From the NCBI GenBank assembly GCA_027627225.1, contig CM051027.1, positions 42,531,618 to 42,595,617 on the forward strand: 64,000 bases of DNA. Reading direction: 5' to 3'. This document shows, one piece after another, positions 49,973 through 63,089 of the stretch. The stretch is from Congeria kusceri. Taxonomy: Eukaryota > Mollusca > Bivalvia > Myida > Dreissenidae. The position numbers and the translations under genes were made by a program. The notes under the pieces are model-generated. The model was not told where the DNA came from, did no database searches, and was given only the letters and a program-made list of their open reading frames with translations. The number at the start of each line of letters is the position of its first letter. The stretch's first letter is position 1.

Positions 49973-52577
49973 TCCGGTGAAACCTGCGAACTGAAATAAA
50001 TGGGAGTTATAATTGAGGTAGCAACCCCAATTTTATATTGATCTTTTGACAATATGAAGCGCATTCACTTTGCCAAGCGTTTTACTTTTTGTCGGGCTTG
50101 CTTGAATATTTTAGCTCGAATCTTTGCAATACTTTGGAGAGTGTAAATTACTCAGATAGCGACGCGTTCGATGTTCACAATTGATGTTCATATTTGTTTT
50201 TTAATATATCCAAAACTGTTTGCACCGTATTATAAACGTTTCGGTATGTTGTCGTTTCCGTTTCCGGTGAAACCTGCGAATGGATATAACTGAAAGCTAC
50301 AAACACTGTAGCCACATTCATTTTGAGGTATCGTGTTCGGAAGTGCTTTTGCCATATAACTATGATATTGCCAAGCGTTTCTCAATTCGTTGTGGCAAAT
50401 TGTGTCTCTGGAGAAGAATCATCTCAGTTAGCGACCCGTTTCGAAGTTCACAATGTATGTTTATGTAAAAACTATGAAATATATGCAAAACAGTTTGCAA
50501 CGTAATGTATACGTTTCGTAATGTTGGCGTTTCCGGTAAAACCTGCGAATGGATATAATTGAAAGCTATAAACACTGTAGCCACACTACTGTCACATTCA
50601 TATTAAGGTTTCGACTCCGGAACCGCTTTCGCAATATAACTACAATATTGGAAAGCATTTATAGCTTCGTAGTGCTGAATTGCGTCCTTCGAGATGAATC
50701 ATTGCGATATCATTGCGACAGAGCAAATATCTTAGTAAGCGACACGTTCGGAGCAAATAGATAATCGATGTTTATACAAGAAATATGAAATGTATCCAAA
50801 ACAGTTTGCAACGTATTGTATGCGATTTTATCGGCGGTTCCGGTGAAACCTGCCAATTGAAATAAATGGGAGTTATAACTGAGGTAGCAACCCCAATTTT
50901 ATATTGATCTTTTGACAATATGAAGCGCATTCACTTTGCCAAGCGTTTTACTTTTTGTCGGGCTTGCTTGAATATTTTAGCTAGAATCTTTGCAATACTT
51001 TGGAGAGTGTAAATTACTCAGATAGCGACGCGTTCGATGTTCACAATTGATGTTCATATTTGTTTTTTAATATATCCAAAACTGTTTGCACCGTATTATA
51101 AACGTTTCGGTATGTTGGCGTTTCCGTTTCCGGTGAAACCTGCGAATGGATATAACTGAAAGCTACAAACACTGTAGCCACATTCATTTTGAGGTATCGT
51201 GTTCGGAAGTGCTTTTGCCATATAACTATGATATTGCCAAGCGTTTCTCTATTCGTTGTGGCAAATTGTGTCTCTGGAGAAGAATCATCTCAGTTAGCGA
51301 CCCGTTTCGAAGTTCACAATGTATGTTTATGTAAAAACTATGAAATATATGCAAAACAGTTTGCAACGTAATGTATACGTTTCGTAATGTTGGCGTTTCC
51401 GGTAAAACCTGCGAATGGATATAATTGAAAGCTATAAACACTGTAGCCACACTACTGTCACATTCATATTAAGGTTTCGACTCCGGAACCGCTTTCGCAA
51501 TATAACTACAATATTGGAAAGCATTTATAGCTTCGTAGTGCTGAATTGCGTCCTTCGAGATGAATCATTGCGATATCATTGCGACAGAGCAAATATCTTA
51601 GTAAGCGACACGTTCGGAGCAAATAGATAATCGATGTTTATACAAGAAATATGAAATGTATCCAAAACAGTTTGCAACGTATTGTATGCGATTTTATCGG
51701 CGGTTCCGGTGAAACCTGCCAATTGAAATAAATGGGAGTTATAACTGAGGTAGCAACCCCAATTTTATATTGATCTTTTGACAATATGAAGCGCATTCAC
51801 TTTGCCAAGCGTTTTACTTTTCGTCGGGCTTACTTGAATATTTTCGCTAGAATCTTTGCAATACTTTGGAGAGTGTAAATTACTCAGATAGCGACGCGTT
51901 CGAAGTTCACAATTGATGTTTATGTACAAACTATCAAATGTATCCAAAACAGTTTGCAACGTTTCGTTATATTGACGTTTCCGGTGAAACTTGCGAATGG
52001 TTATAATTTAAAGCTACAAACAGTGTAGCCACACTAGTGTCACATTCATTTTTAAGGTATCGTGTTCGCAAGAGCTTTCGCAAGACATAAGTCTCCATGC
52101 GTTTCTCTTTTCGTAGTGTCGAATACTGCATTTATCGGTTAACAATGGATGTTAATGTAAAAACTATGAAATATATCGATTTATCCAATACAGTTTTAAT
52201 CGAAGATATAAATACGGTCGACACAGTGTTCTGCAACCGATCTATTGGTTATGTGCAAACCACGATCTTTTGCACGCTAACTTGGATATTGAAATGTATC
52301 AAAAACTGTTAGCGCCGTATTGTATATTTTGAAAGCTGCAAACACTGTAAGTTAACGCGTTTGTAAGTGTTTTCGCAATTTAACTATGATATTGTCGAGC
52401 GATTCTCTCTTGGTCGAGCCGAATTGCGTCGCTCGAGAAGAATCATTGCGATACTTTGGAGGGAGCAACTATCTGTTAGACACGTTTGAAGTTCGTAACC
52501 GGTGTTTCAGAAACAAGTCTGAAATACATCAAAAACTGTTTGCAACATTTTGTAATCGTTGCGATTTTATCGGCGTA
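49973..52577. repeat. Unit 35: nine-monomer unit ABC-(D/A)BC-DEF, 2605 bp
   Basis: ABC (49973-50838) is followed by a second trimer, 50839-51704, that starts as D (CCTGCCAATTG, TTATAACTGAGG) and becomes A by TTTTTGTCGGGCTTGC, then BC, then DEF (51705-52577). The gain is exactly 866 bp, one ABC. It is the reciprocal product of the exchange that makes 873-bp half units. The first A has GCTCGAATC and TGTTGTCGTTTCC, and the first B has CTCAATTCG. The E in this unit has CTCCATGCG and TATCGGTTAAC. Confidence 0.93.
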
Positions 52578-54316
52578 CCCGGTGAAACCTGCGAACTGAA
52601 ATAAATGGGAGTTATAATTGAGGTAGCAACCCCAATTTTATATTGATCTTTTGACAATATGAAGCGCATTCACTTTGCCAAGCGTTTTACTTTTTGTCGG
52701 GCTTGCTTGAATATTTTAGCTAGAATCTTTGCAATACTTTGGAGAGTGTAAATTACTCAGATAGCGACGCGTTCGATGTTCACAATTGATGTTCATATTT
52801 GTTTTTTAATATATCCAAAACTGTTTGCACCGTATTATAAACGTTTCGGTATGTTGGCGTTTCCGTTTCCGGTGAAACCTGCGAATGGATATAACTGAAA
52901 GCTACAAACACTGTAGCCACATTCATTTTGAGGTATCGTGTTCGGAAGTGCTTTTGCCATATAACTATGATATTGCCAAGCGTTTCTCTATTCGTTGTGG
53001 CAAATTGTGTCTCTGGAGAAGAATCATCTCAGTTAGCGACCCGTTTCGAAGTTCACAATGTATGTTTATGTAAAAACTATGAAATATATGCAAAACAGTT
53101 TGCAACGTAATGTATACGTTTCGTAATGTTGGCGTTTCCGGTAAAACCTGCGAATGGATATAATTGAAAGCTATAAACACTGTAGCCACACTACTGTCAC
53201 ATTCATATTAAGGTTTCGACTCCGGAACCGCTTTCGCAATATAACTACAATATTGGAAAGCATTTATAGCTTCGTAGTGCTGAATTGCGTCCTTCGAGAT
53301 GAATCATTGCGATATCATTGCGACAGAGCAAATATCTTAGTAAGCGACACGTTCGGAGCAAATAGATAATCGATGTTTATACAAGAAATATGAAATGTAT
53401 CCAAAACAGTTTGCAACGTATTGTATGCGATTTTATCGGCGGTTCCGGTGAAACCTGCCAATTGAAATAAATGGGAGTTATAACTGAGGTAGCAACCCCA
53501 ATTTTATATTGATCTTTTGACAATATGAAGCGCATTCACTTTGCCAAGCGTTTTACTTTTCGTCGGGCTTACTTGAATATTTTCGCTAGAATCTTTGCAA
53601 TACTTTGGAGAGTGTAAATTACTCAGAAAGCGACGCGTTCGAAGTTCACAATTGATGTTTATGAACAAACTATCAAATGTATCCAAAACAGTTTGCAACG
53701 TTTCGTTATATTGACGTTTCCGGTGAAACTTGCGAATGGTTATAATTTAAAGCTACAAACAGTGTAGCCACACTAGTGTCACATTCATTTTTAAGGTATC
53801 GTGTTCGCAAGAGCTTTCGCAAGACATAAGTCTCCAAGCGTTTCTCTTTTCGTAGTGTCGAATACTGCATTTATCAGTTAACAATGGATGTTAATGTAAA
53901 AACTATGACATATATCGATTTATCCAATACAGTTTTAATCGCAGATATAAATACGGTCGACACAGTGTTCTGCAACCGATCTATTGGTTATGTGCAAACC
54001 ACGATCTTTTGCACGCTAACTTGGATATTGAAATGTATCAAAAACTGTTAGCGCCGTATTGTATATTTTGAAAGCTGCAAACACTGTAAGTTAACGCGTT
54101 TGTAAGTGTTTTCGCAATTTAACTATGATATTGTCGAGCGATTCTCTCTTGGTCGAGCCGAATTGCGTCGCTCGAGAAGAATCATTGCGATACTTTGGAG
54201 GGAGCAACTATCTGTTAGACACGTTTGAAGTTCGTAACCGGTGTTTCAAAAACAAGTCTGAAATACATCAAAAACTGTTTGCAACATTTTGTAATCGTTG
54301 CGATTTTATCGGCGTA
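52578..54316. repeat. Unit 36: full hexamer, 1739 bp
   Basis: ABCDEF, opening with CCCGGTG. D, E and F carry a run of private changes between about 53626 and 54249 (CAGAAAGCG, TATGAACAAAC, TATGACATAT, ATCGCAGATA, TTTCAAAAACA), denser than in neighbours. Confidence 0.92.
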
Positions 54317-56039
54317 TCCGGTGAAACCTGCGAACTGAAATAAATGGGAGTTTTAATTGAGGTAGAAACCCCAATTTTATATTGATCTTTTGACAATATG
54401 AAGCGCATTCACTTTGCCAAGCGTTTTACTTTTTGTCGGGCTTGCTTGAATATTTTAGCTAGAATCTTTGCAATACTTTGGAGAGTGTAAATTACTCAGA
54501 TAGCGACGCGTTCGATGTTCACAATTGATGTTCATATTTGTTTTTTAATATATCCAAAACTGTTTGCACCGTATTATAAACGTTTCGGTATGTTGGCGTT
54601 TCCGTTTCCGGTGAAACCTGCGAATGGATATAACTGAAAGCTACAAACACTGTAGCCACATTCATTTTGAGGTATCGTGTTCGGAAGTGCTTTTGCCATA
54701 TAACTTTGATATTGCCAAGCGTTTCTCTATTCGTTGTGGCAAATTGTATCTCTGGAGAAGAATCATCTCAGTTAGCGACCCGTTTCGAAGTTCACAATGT
54801 ATGTTTATGTAAAAACTATGAAATATATGCAAAACAGTTTGCAACGTAATGTATACGTTTCGTAATGTTGGCGTTTCCGGTAAAACCTGCGAATGGATAT
54901 AATTGAAAGCTATAAACACTGTAGCCACACTACTGTCACATTCATATTAAGGTTTCGACTCCGGAACCGCTTTCGCAATATAACTACAATATTGGAAAGC
55001 ATTTATAGCTTCGTAGTGCTGAATTGCGTCCTTCGAGATGAATCATTGCGATATCATTGCGACAGAGCAAATATCTTAGTAAGCGACACGTTCGGAGCAA
55101 ATAGATAATCGATGTTTATACAAGAAATATGAAATGTATCCAAAACAGTTTGCAACGTATTGTATGCGATTTTATCGGCGGTTCCGGTGAAACCTGCCAA
55201 TTGAAATAAATGGGAGTTATAACTGAGGTAGCAACCCCAATTTTATATTGATCTTTTGACAATATGAAGCGCATTCACTTTGCCAAGCGTTTTACTTTTC
55301 GTCGGGCTTACTTGAATATTTTCGCTAGAATCTTTGCAATACTACTCAGATAGCGACGCGTTCGAAGTTCACAATTGATGTTTATGTAGAAACTATCAAA
55401 TGTATCCAAAACAGTTTGCAACGTTTCGTTATATTGACGTTTCCGGTGAAACTTGCGAATGGTTATAATTTAAAGCTACAAACAGTGTAGCCACACTAGT
55501 GTCACATTCATTTTTAAGGTATCGTGTTCGCAAGAGCTTTCGCAAGACATAAGTCTCCAAGCGTTTCTCTTTTCGTAGTGTCGAATACTGCATTTATCAG
55601 TTAACAATGGATGTTAATGTAAAAACTATGAAATATATCGATTTATCCAATACAGTTTTAATCGAAGATATAAATACGGTCGACACAGTGTTCTGCAACC
55701 GATCTATTGGTTATGTGCAAACCACGATCTTTTGCACGCTAACTTGGATATTGAAATGTATCAAAAACTGTTAGCGCCGTATTGTATATTTTGAAAGCTG
55801 CAAACACTGTAAGTTAACGCGTTTGTAAGTGTTTTCGCAATTTAACTATGATATTGTCGAGCGATTCTCTCTTGGTCGAGCCGAATTGCGTCGCTCGAGA
55901 AGAATCATTGCGATACTTTGGAGGGAGCAACTATCTGTTAGACACGTTTGAAGTTCGTAACCGGTGTTTCAGAAACAAGTCTGAAATACATCAAAAACTG
56001 TTTGCAACATTTTGTAATCGTTGCGATTTTATCGGCGTA
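54317..56039. repeat. Unit 37: full hexamer with 16-bp deletion, 1723 bp
   Basis: ABCDEF with the 16-bp D deletion (about 55343) and TATCTCTGG in B, matching the unit at 46511. D also has GTAGAAACTATC, and A begins with GGAGTTTTAATTG. Confidence 0.93.
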
Positions 56040-57780
56040 CCCGGTGAAACCTGCGAACTGAAATAAATGGGAGTTATAATTGAGGTAGCAACCCCAATTT
56101 TATATTGATCTTTTGACAATATGAAGCGCATTCACTTTGCCAAGCGTTTTACTTTTTGTCGGGCTTGCTTGAATATTTTAGCTAGAATCTTTGCAATACT
56201 TTGGAGAGTGTAAATTACTCAGATAGCGACGCGTTCGATGTTCACAATTGATGTTCATATTTGTTTTTTAATATATCCAAAACTGTTTGCACCGTATTAT
56301 AAACGTTTCGGTATGTTGGCGTTTCCGTTTCCGGTGAAACCTGCGAATGGATATAACTGAAAGCTACAAACACTGTAGCCACATTCATTTTGAGGTATCG
56401 TGTTCGGAAGTGCTTTTGCCATATAACTATGATATTGCCAAGCGTTTCTCTATTCGTTGTGGCAAATTGTGTCTCTGGAGAAGAATCATCTCAGTTAGCG
56501 ACCCGTTTCGAAGTTCACAATGTATGGTTATGTAAAAACTATGAAATATATGCAAAACAGTTTGCAACGTAATGTATACGTTTCGTAATGTTGGCGTTTC
56601 CGGTAAAACCTGCGAATGGATATAATTGAAAGCTATAAACACTGTAGCCACACTACTGTCACATTCATATTAAGGTTTCGACTCAGGAACCCGCTTTCGC
56701 AATATAACTATAATATTGGAAAGCATTTTTGGCTTCGTAGTGCTGAATTGCGTCCTTCGAGATGAATCATTGCGATATCATTGCGACAGAGCAAATATCT
56801 TAGTAAGCGACACGTTCGGAGCTAATAGATAATCGATGTTTATACAAGAAACATGAAATGTATCCAAAACAGTTTGCAACGTATTGTATGCGATTTTATC
56901 GGCGGTTCCGGTGAAACCTGCCAATTGAAATAAATGGGAGTTATAACTGAGGTAGCAACCCCAATTTTATATTGATCTTTTGACAATATGAAGCGCATTC
57001 ACTTTGCCAAGCGTTTTACTTTTCGTCGGGCTTACTTGAATATTTTCGCTAGAATCTTTGCAATACTTTGGAGAGTGTAAATTACTCAGATAGCGACGCG
57101 TTCGAAGTTCACAATTGATGTTTATGTACAAACTATCAAATGTATCCAAAACAGTTTGCAACGTTTCGTTATATTGACGTTTCCGGTGAAACTTGCGAAT
57201 GGTTATAATTTAAAGCTACAAACAGTGTAGCCACACTAGTGTCACATTCATTTTTAAGGTATCGTGTTCGCAAGAGCTTTCGCAAGACATAAGTCTCCAT
57301 GCGTTTCTCTTTTCGTAGTGTCGAATACTGCATTTATCGGTTAACAATGGATGTTAATGTAAAAACTATGAAATATATCGATTTATCCAATACAGTTTTA
57401 ATCGAAGATATAAATACGGTCGACACAGTGTTCTGCAACCGATCTATTGGTTATGTGCAAACCACGATCTTTTGCACGCTAACTTGGATATTGAAATGTA
57501 TCAAAAACTGTTAGCGCCGTATTGTATATTTTGAAAGCTGCAAACACTGTAAGTTAACGCGTTTGTAAGTGTTTTCGCAATTTAACTATGATATTGTCGA
57601 GCGATTCTCTCTTGGTCGAGCCGAATTGCGTCGCTCGAGAAGAATCATTGCGATACTTTGGAGGGAGCAACTATCTGTTAGACACGTTTGAAGTTCGTAA
57701 CCGGTGTTTCAGAAACAAGTCTGAAATACATCAAAAACTGTTTGCCAACATTTTGTAATCGTTGCGATTTTATCGGCGTA
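56040..57780. repeat. Unit 38: full hexamer, 1741 bp
   Basis: ABCDEF. It opens with CCCGGTG, and E has CTCCATGCG and TATCGGTTAAC, as in the unit at 48234. Extra single bases near 56691 (GAACCCGC) and 57745 (TTGCCAAC) make it 2 bp long. C has a cluster of substitutions at about 56685-56852. Confidence 0.92.
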
Positions 57781-59520
57781 TCCGGTGAAACCTGCGAACT
57801 GAAATAAATGGGAGTTATAATTGAGGTAGAAACCCCAATTTTATATTGATCTTTTGACAATATGAAGCGCATTCACTTTGCCAAGCGTTTTTACTTTTTG
57901 TCGGGCTTGCTTGAATATTTTAGCTAGAATCTTTGCAATACTTTGGAGAGTGTAAATTACTCAGATAGCGACGCGTTCGATGTTCACAATTGATGTTCAT
58001 ATTTGTTTTTTAATATATCCAAAACTGTTTGCACCGTATTATAAACGTTTCGGTATGTTGGCGTTTCCGTTTCCGGTGAAACCTGCGAATGGATATAACT
58101 GAAAGCTACAAACACTGTAGCCACATTCATTTTGAGGTATCGTGTTCGGAAGTGCTTTTGCCATATAACTATGATATTGCCAAGCGTTTCTCTATTCGTT
58201 GTGGCAAATTGTGTCTCTGGAGAAGAATCATCTCAGTTAGCGACCCGTTTCGAAGTTCACAATGTATGTTTATGTAAAAACTATGAAATATATGCAAAAC
58301 AGTTTGCAACGTAATGTATACGTTTCGTAATGTTGGCGTTTCCGGTAAAACCTGCGAATGGATATAATTGAAAGCTATAAACACTGTAGCCACACTACTG
58401 TCACATTCATATTAAGGTTTCGACTCCGGAACCGCTTTCGCAATATAACTACAATATTGGAAAGCATTTATAGCTTCGTAGTGCTGAATTGCGTCCTTCG
58501 AGATGAATCATTGCGATATCATTGCGACAGAGCAAATATCTTAGTAAGCGACACGTTCGGAGCAAATAGATAATCGATGTTTATACAAGAAATATGAAAT
58601 GTATCCAAAACAGTTTGCAACGTTTTGTATGCGATTTTATCGGCGGTTCCGGTGAAACCTGCCAATTGAAATAAATGGGAGTTATAACTGAGGTAGCAAC
58701 CCCAATTTTATATTGATCTTTTGACAATATGAAGCGCATTCACTTTGCCAAGCGTTTTACTTTTCGTCGGGCTTACTTGAATATTTTCGCTCGAATCTTT
58801 GCTATACTTTGGAGAGTGTAAATTACTCAGATAGCGACGCGTTCGAAGTTCACAATTGATGTTTATGTACAAACTATCAAATGTATCCAAAACAGTTTGC
58901 AACGTTTCGTTATATTGACGTTTCCGGTGAAACTTGCGAATGGTTATAATTTAAAGCTACAAACAGTGTAGCCACACTAGTGTCACATTCATTTTTAAGG
59001 TATCGTGTTCGCAAGAGCTTTCGCAAGACATAAGTCTCCAAGCGTTTCTCTTTTCGTAGTGTCGAATACTGCATTTATCAGTTAACAATGGATGTTAATG
59101 TAAAAACTATGAAATATATCGATTTATCCAATACAGTTTTAATCGAAGATATAAATACGGTCGACACAGTGTTCTGCAACCGATCTATTGGTTATGTGCA
59201 AACCACGATCTTTTGCACGCTAACTTTGATATTGAAATGTATCAAAAACTGTTAGCGCCGTATTGTATATTTTGAAAGCTGCAAACACTGTAAGTTAACG
59301 CGTTTGTAAGTGTTTGCGCAATTTAACTATGATATTGTCGAGCGATTCTCTCTTGGTCGAGCCGAATTGCGTCGCTCGAGAAGAATCATTGCGATACTTT
59401 GGAGGGAGCAACTATCTGTTAGACACGTTTGAAGTTCGTAACCGGTGTTTCAGAAACAAGTCTGAAATACATCAAAAACTGTTTGCAACATTTTGTAATC
59501 GTTGCGATTTTATCGGCGTA
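57781..59520. repeat. Unit 39: full hexamer, 1740 bp
   Basis: ABCDEF with one extra T near 57891. D has the gctcgaatctttgctatac haplotype and C has CGTTTTGTATGCG. From about 59037 its E and F match positions 1-486 of the window, including TAACTTTGATATTG and GTGTTTGCGCAA. Confidence 0.93.
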
Positions 59521-60426
59521 TCCGGTGAAACCTGCGAACTGAAATAAATGGGAGTTATAATTGAGGTAGCAACCCCAATTTTATATTGATCTTATGACAA
59601 TATGAAGCGCATTCACTTTGCCAAGCGTTTTACTTTTTGTCGGGCTTGCTTGAATATTTTAGCTAGAATCTTTGCAATACTTTGAAGAGTGTAAATTACT
59701 CAGATAGCGACGCGTTCGATGTTCACAATTGATGTTCATATTTGTTTTTTAATATATCCAAAACTGTTTGCACCGTATTATAAACGTTTCGGTATGTTGG
59801 CGTTTCCGTTTCCGGTGAAACCTGCGAATGGATATAACTGAAAGCTACAAACACTGTAGCCACATTCATTTTGAGGTATCGTGTTCGGAAGTGCTTTTGC
59901 CATATAACTATGATATTGCCAAGCGTTTCTCTATTCTGTCTCTGGAGAAGAATCATCTCAGTTAGCGACCCGTTTCGAAGTTCACAATGTATGTTATGTA
60001 AAAACTATGAAATATATCGATTTATCCAATACAGTTTTAATCGAAGATATAAATACGGTCGACACAGTGTTCTGCAACCGATCTATTGGTTATGTGCAAA
60101 ACCACGATCTTTGTGCACGCTAACTTGGATATTGAAATGTATCAACAGAAACTTTAGCGCCGTATTGTATATTTTGAAAGCTGCAAACCACTGTAAGTTA
60201 ACGCGTTTGTAAGTGTTTTTCGCAATTTAACTATGATATTGTCGAGCGATTCTCTCTTGGTCGAGCCGAATTGCGTCGCTCGAGAAGAATCATTGCGATA
60301 CTTTGGAGGGAGCAACTATCTGTTAGACACGTTTGAAGTTCGTAACCGGTGTTTTCAGAAACAAGTCCTGAAATACATCAAAAACTGTTTGCAACATTTT
60401 GTAATCGTTGCGATTTTATCGGCGTA
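59521..60426. repeat. Unit 40: 913-type fusion unit, 906 bp, noisy
   Basis: Same layout as the unit at 487. A 14-bp gap near 59936, a missing T near 59994, and several single- or double-base gains between about 60100 and 60370 account for 906 bp. The variant TTTGAAGAGTG is shared with about 643. Confidence 0.85.
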
Positions 60427-61010
60427 TCCGGTGAAACCTGCGAACTGAAATAAATGGGAGTTATAATTGAGGTGAATCCAACCCATTTTTATATTGATCT
60501 TATGACAATATGAAGCGCATTCACTTTGCCCAAGCGTTTTACTTTTTGTCGGGCTTGTCTTGAATATTTTAGCTAGAATCTTTGCAATATTTTGGAGAGT
60601 GTAAATTACTCAGATAGCGACGCGTTCCGCGATGTTCACAATTGATGTTCATATTTGTTTTTTAATATATCCCAAAACTGTTTCCACCGTATTATAAACG
60701 TTTTCGGTATGTTGGCGTTTCCGTTTCCGGTGAAACCTGCGAATGGATATAACTGAAAGCTACAAACATCTGTAGCCACATTCATTTTGAGGTATCGTGT
60801 TCGGAAGTGCTTTTGCCATATAACTATGATATTGCCAAGCGTTTCTCTATTCGTTGTGGCAAATTGTGTCTCTGGAGAAGAATCATCTCAGTTAGCGACC
60901 CGTTTCGAAGTTCACAATGTATGTTTATGTAAAAACTATGAAATATATCGATTTATCCAATACAGTTTTAATCGAGATATAAATACGGTCGACACAGTGT
61001 TCTGGCAACC
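59930..61010. other. Indel-dense stretch, probable sequencing or consensus error
   Basis: Roughly 18 separate small indels lie in about 1.1 kb, against almost none per kilobase elsewhere. Many lengthen a short homopolymer or add one base. The corresponding sites at about 900-1980 are intact, so these changes are not inherited array variants. Confidence 0.7.
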
Positions 61011-61349
61011 GATCTATTGGTTATGTGCAAACCACGATCTTTTGCACGCTAACTTGGATATTGAAATGTATCAAAAACTGTTAGCGCCGTATTGTATATT
61101 TTGAAAGCTGCAAACACTGTAAGTTAACGCGTTTGTAAGTGTTTTCGCAATTTAACTATGATATTGTCGAGCGATTCTCTCTTGGTCGAGCCGAATTGCG
61201 TCGCTCGAGAAGAATCATTGCGATACTTTGGAGGGAGCAACTATCTGTTAGACACGTTTGAAGTTCGTAACCGGTGTTTCAGAAACAAGTCTGAAATACA
61301 TCAAAAACTGTTTGCAACATTTTGTAATCGTTGCGATTTTATCGGCGTA
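60427..61349. repeat. Unit 41: 913-type fusion unit, 923 bp, noisy
   Basis: Same layout and markers (CAATATTTTGG, TTTCCACCG) as the unit at 1404. About nine small indels between 60470 and 61006 add 10 bp net. After 61006 the sequence is clean again. Confidence 0.85.
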
Positions 61350-63089
61350 TCCGGTGAAACCTGCGAACTGAAATAAATGGGAGTTATAATTGAGGTAGAA
61401 ACCCCAATTTTATATTGATCTTTTGACAATATGAAGCGCATTCACTTTGCCAAGCGTTTTACTTTTTGTCGGACTTGCTTGAATATTTTAGCTAGAATCT
61501 TTGCAATACTTTGGAGAGTGTAAATTACTCAGATAGCGACGCGTTCGATGTTCACAATTGATGTTCATATTTGTTTTTTAATATATCCAAAACTGTTTGC
61601 ACCGTATTATAAACGTTTCGGTATGTTGGCGTTTCCGTTTCCGGTGAAACCTGCGAATGGATATAACTGAAAGCTACAAACACTGTAGCCACATTCATTT
61701 TGAGGTATCGTGTTCGGAAGTGATTTTGCCATATAACTTTGATATTGCCAAGCGTTTCTCTATTCGTTTGGCAAATTGTGTCTCTGGAGAAGAATCATCT
61801 CAGTTAGCGACCCGTTTCGAAGTTCACAATGTATGTTTATGTAAAAACTATGAAATATATGCAAAACAGTTTGCAACGTAATGTATACGTTTCGTAATGT
61901 TGGCGTTTCCGGTAAAACCTGCGAATGGATATAATTGAAAGCTATAAACACTGTAGCCACACTACTGTCACATTCATATTAAGGTTTCGACTCCGGAACC
62001 GCTTTCGCAATATAACTACAATATTGGAAAGCATTTATAGCTTCGTAGTGCTGAATTGCGTCCTTCGAGATGAATCATTGCGATATCATTGCGACAGAGC
62101 AAATATCTTAGTAAGCGACACGTTCGGAGCAAATAGATAATCGATGTTTATACAAGAAATATGAAATGTATCCAAAACAGTTTGCAACGTATTGTATGCG
62201 ATTTTATCGGCGGTTCCGGTGAAACCTGCCAATTGAAATAAATGGGAGTTATAACTGAGGTAGCAACCCCAATTTTATATTGATCTTTTGACAATATGAA
62301 GCGCATTCACTTTGCCAAGCGTTTTACTTTTCGTCGGGCTTACTTGAATATTTTCGCTAGAATCTTTGCAATACTTTGGAGAGTGTAAATTACTCAGATA
62401 GCGACGCGTTCGAAGTTCACAATTGATGTTTATGTACAAACTATCAAATGTATCCAAAACAGTTTGCAACGTTTCGTTATATTGACGTTTCCGGTGAAAC
62501 TTGCGAATGGTTATAATTTAAAGCTACAAACAGTGTAGCCACACTAGTGTCACATTCATTTTTAAGGTATCGTGTTCGCAAGAGCTTTCGCAAGACATAA
62601 GTCTCCAAGCGTTTCTCTTTTCGTAGTGTCGAATACTGCATTTATCACTGTTAACAATGGATGTTAATGTAAAAACTATGAAATATATCGATTTATCCAA
62701 TACAGTTTTAATCGAAGATATAAATACGGTCGACACAGTGTTCTGCAACCGATCTATTGGTTATGTGCAAACCACGATCTTTTGCACGCTAACTTGGATA
62801 TTGAAATGTATTAAAAACTGTTAGCGCCGTATTGTATATTTTGAAAGCTGCAAACACTGTAAGTTAACGCGTTTGTAAGTGTTTTCGCAATTTAACTATG
62901 ATATTGTCGAGCGATTCTCTCTTGGTCGAGCCGAATTGCGTCGCTCGAGAAGAATCATTGCGATACTTTGGAGGGAGCAACTATCTGTTAGACACGTTTG
63001 AAGTTCGTAACCGGTGTTTCAGAAACAAGTCTGAAATACATCAAAAACTGTTTGCAACATTTTGTAATCGTTGCGATTTTATCGGCGTA
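61350..63089. repeat. Unit 42: full hexamer, 1740 bp
   Basis: ABCDEF matching the unit at 2317, including TATCACTGTTAAC (+2 bp), ATTAAAAACTG and GTCGGACTTGC. One T is missing in B (CGTTTGGCAAATTG, about 61766). Confidence 0.92.

Larger units (their letters stand above)
46511..57780. repeat. Recurring two-unit segment at 7806-bp spacing
   Basis: Units at 46511 and 48234 match those at 54317 and 56040: TATCTCTGG in B, the 16-bp D deletion, the CCCGGTG anchor, then CTCCATGCG with TATCGGTTAAC in E. Units at 49973 and 52578 lie between them. Confidence 0.8.

Noticed and set aside
59871..60212. Longest reading frame in the window, 113 codons
   Set aside because: It exists only because single-base indels in the noisy 59.9-61.0 kb stretch shift frames; the matching sequence near 900-1160 has no such frame.
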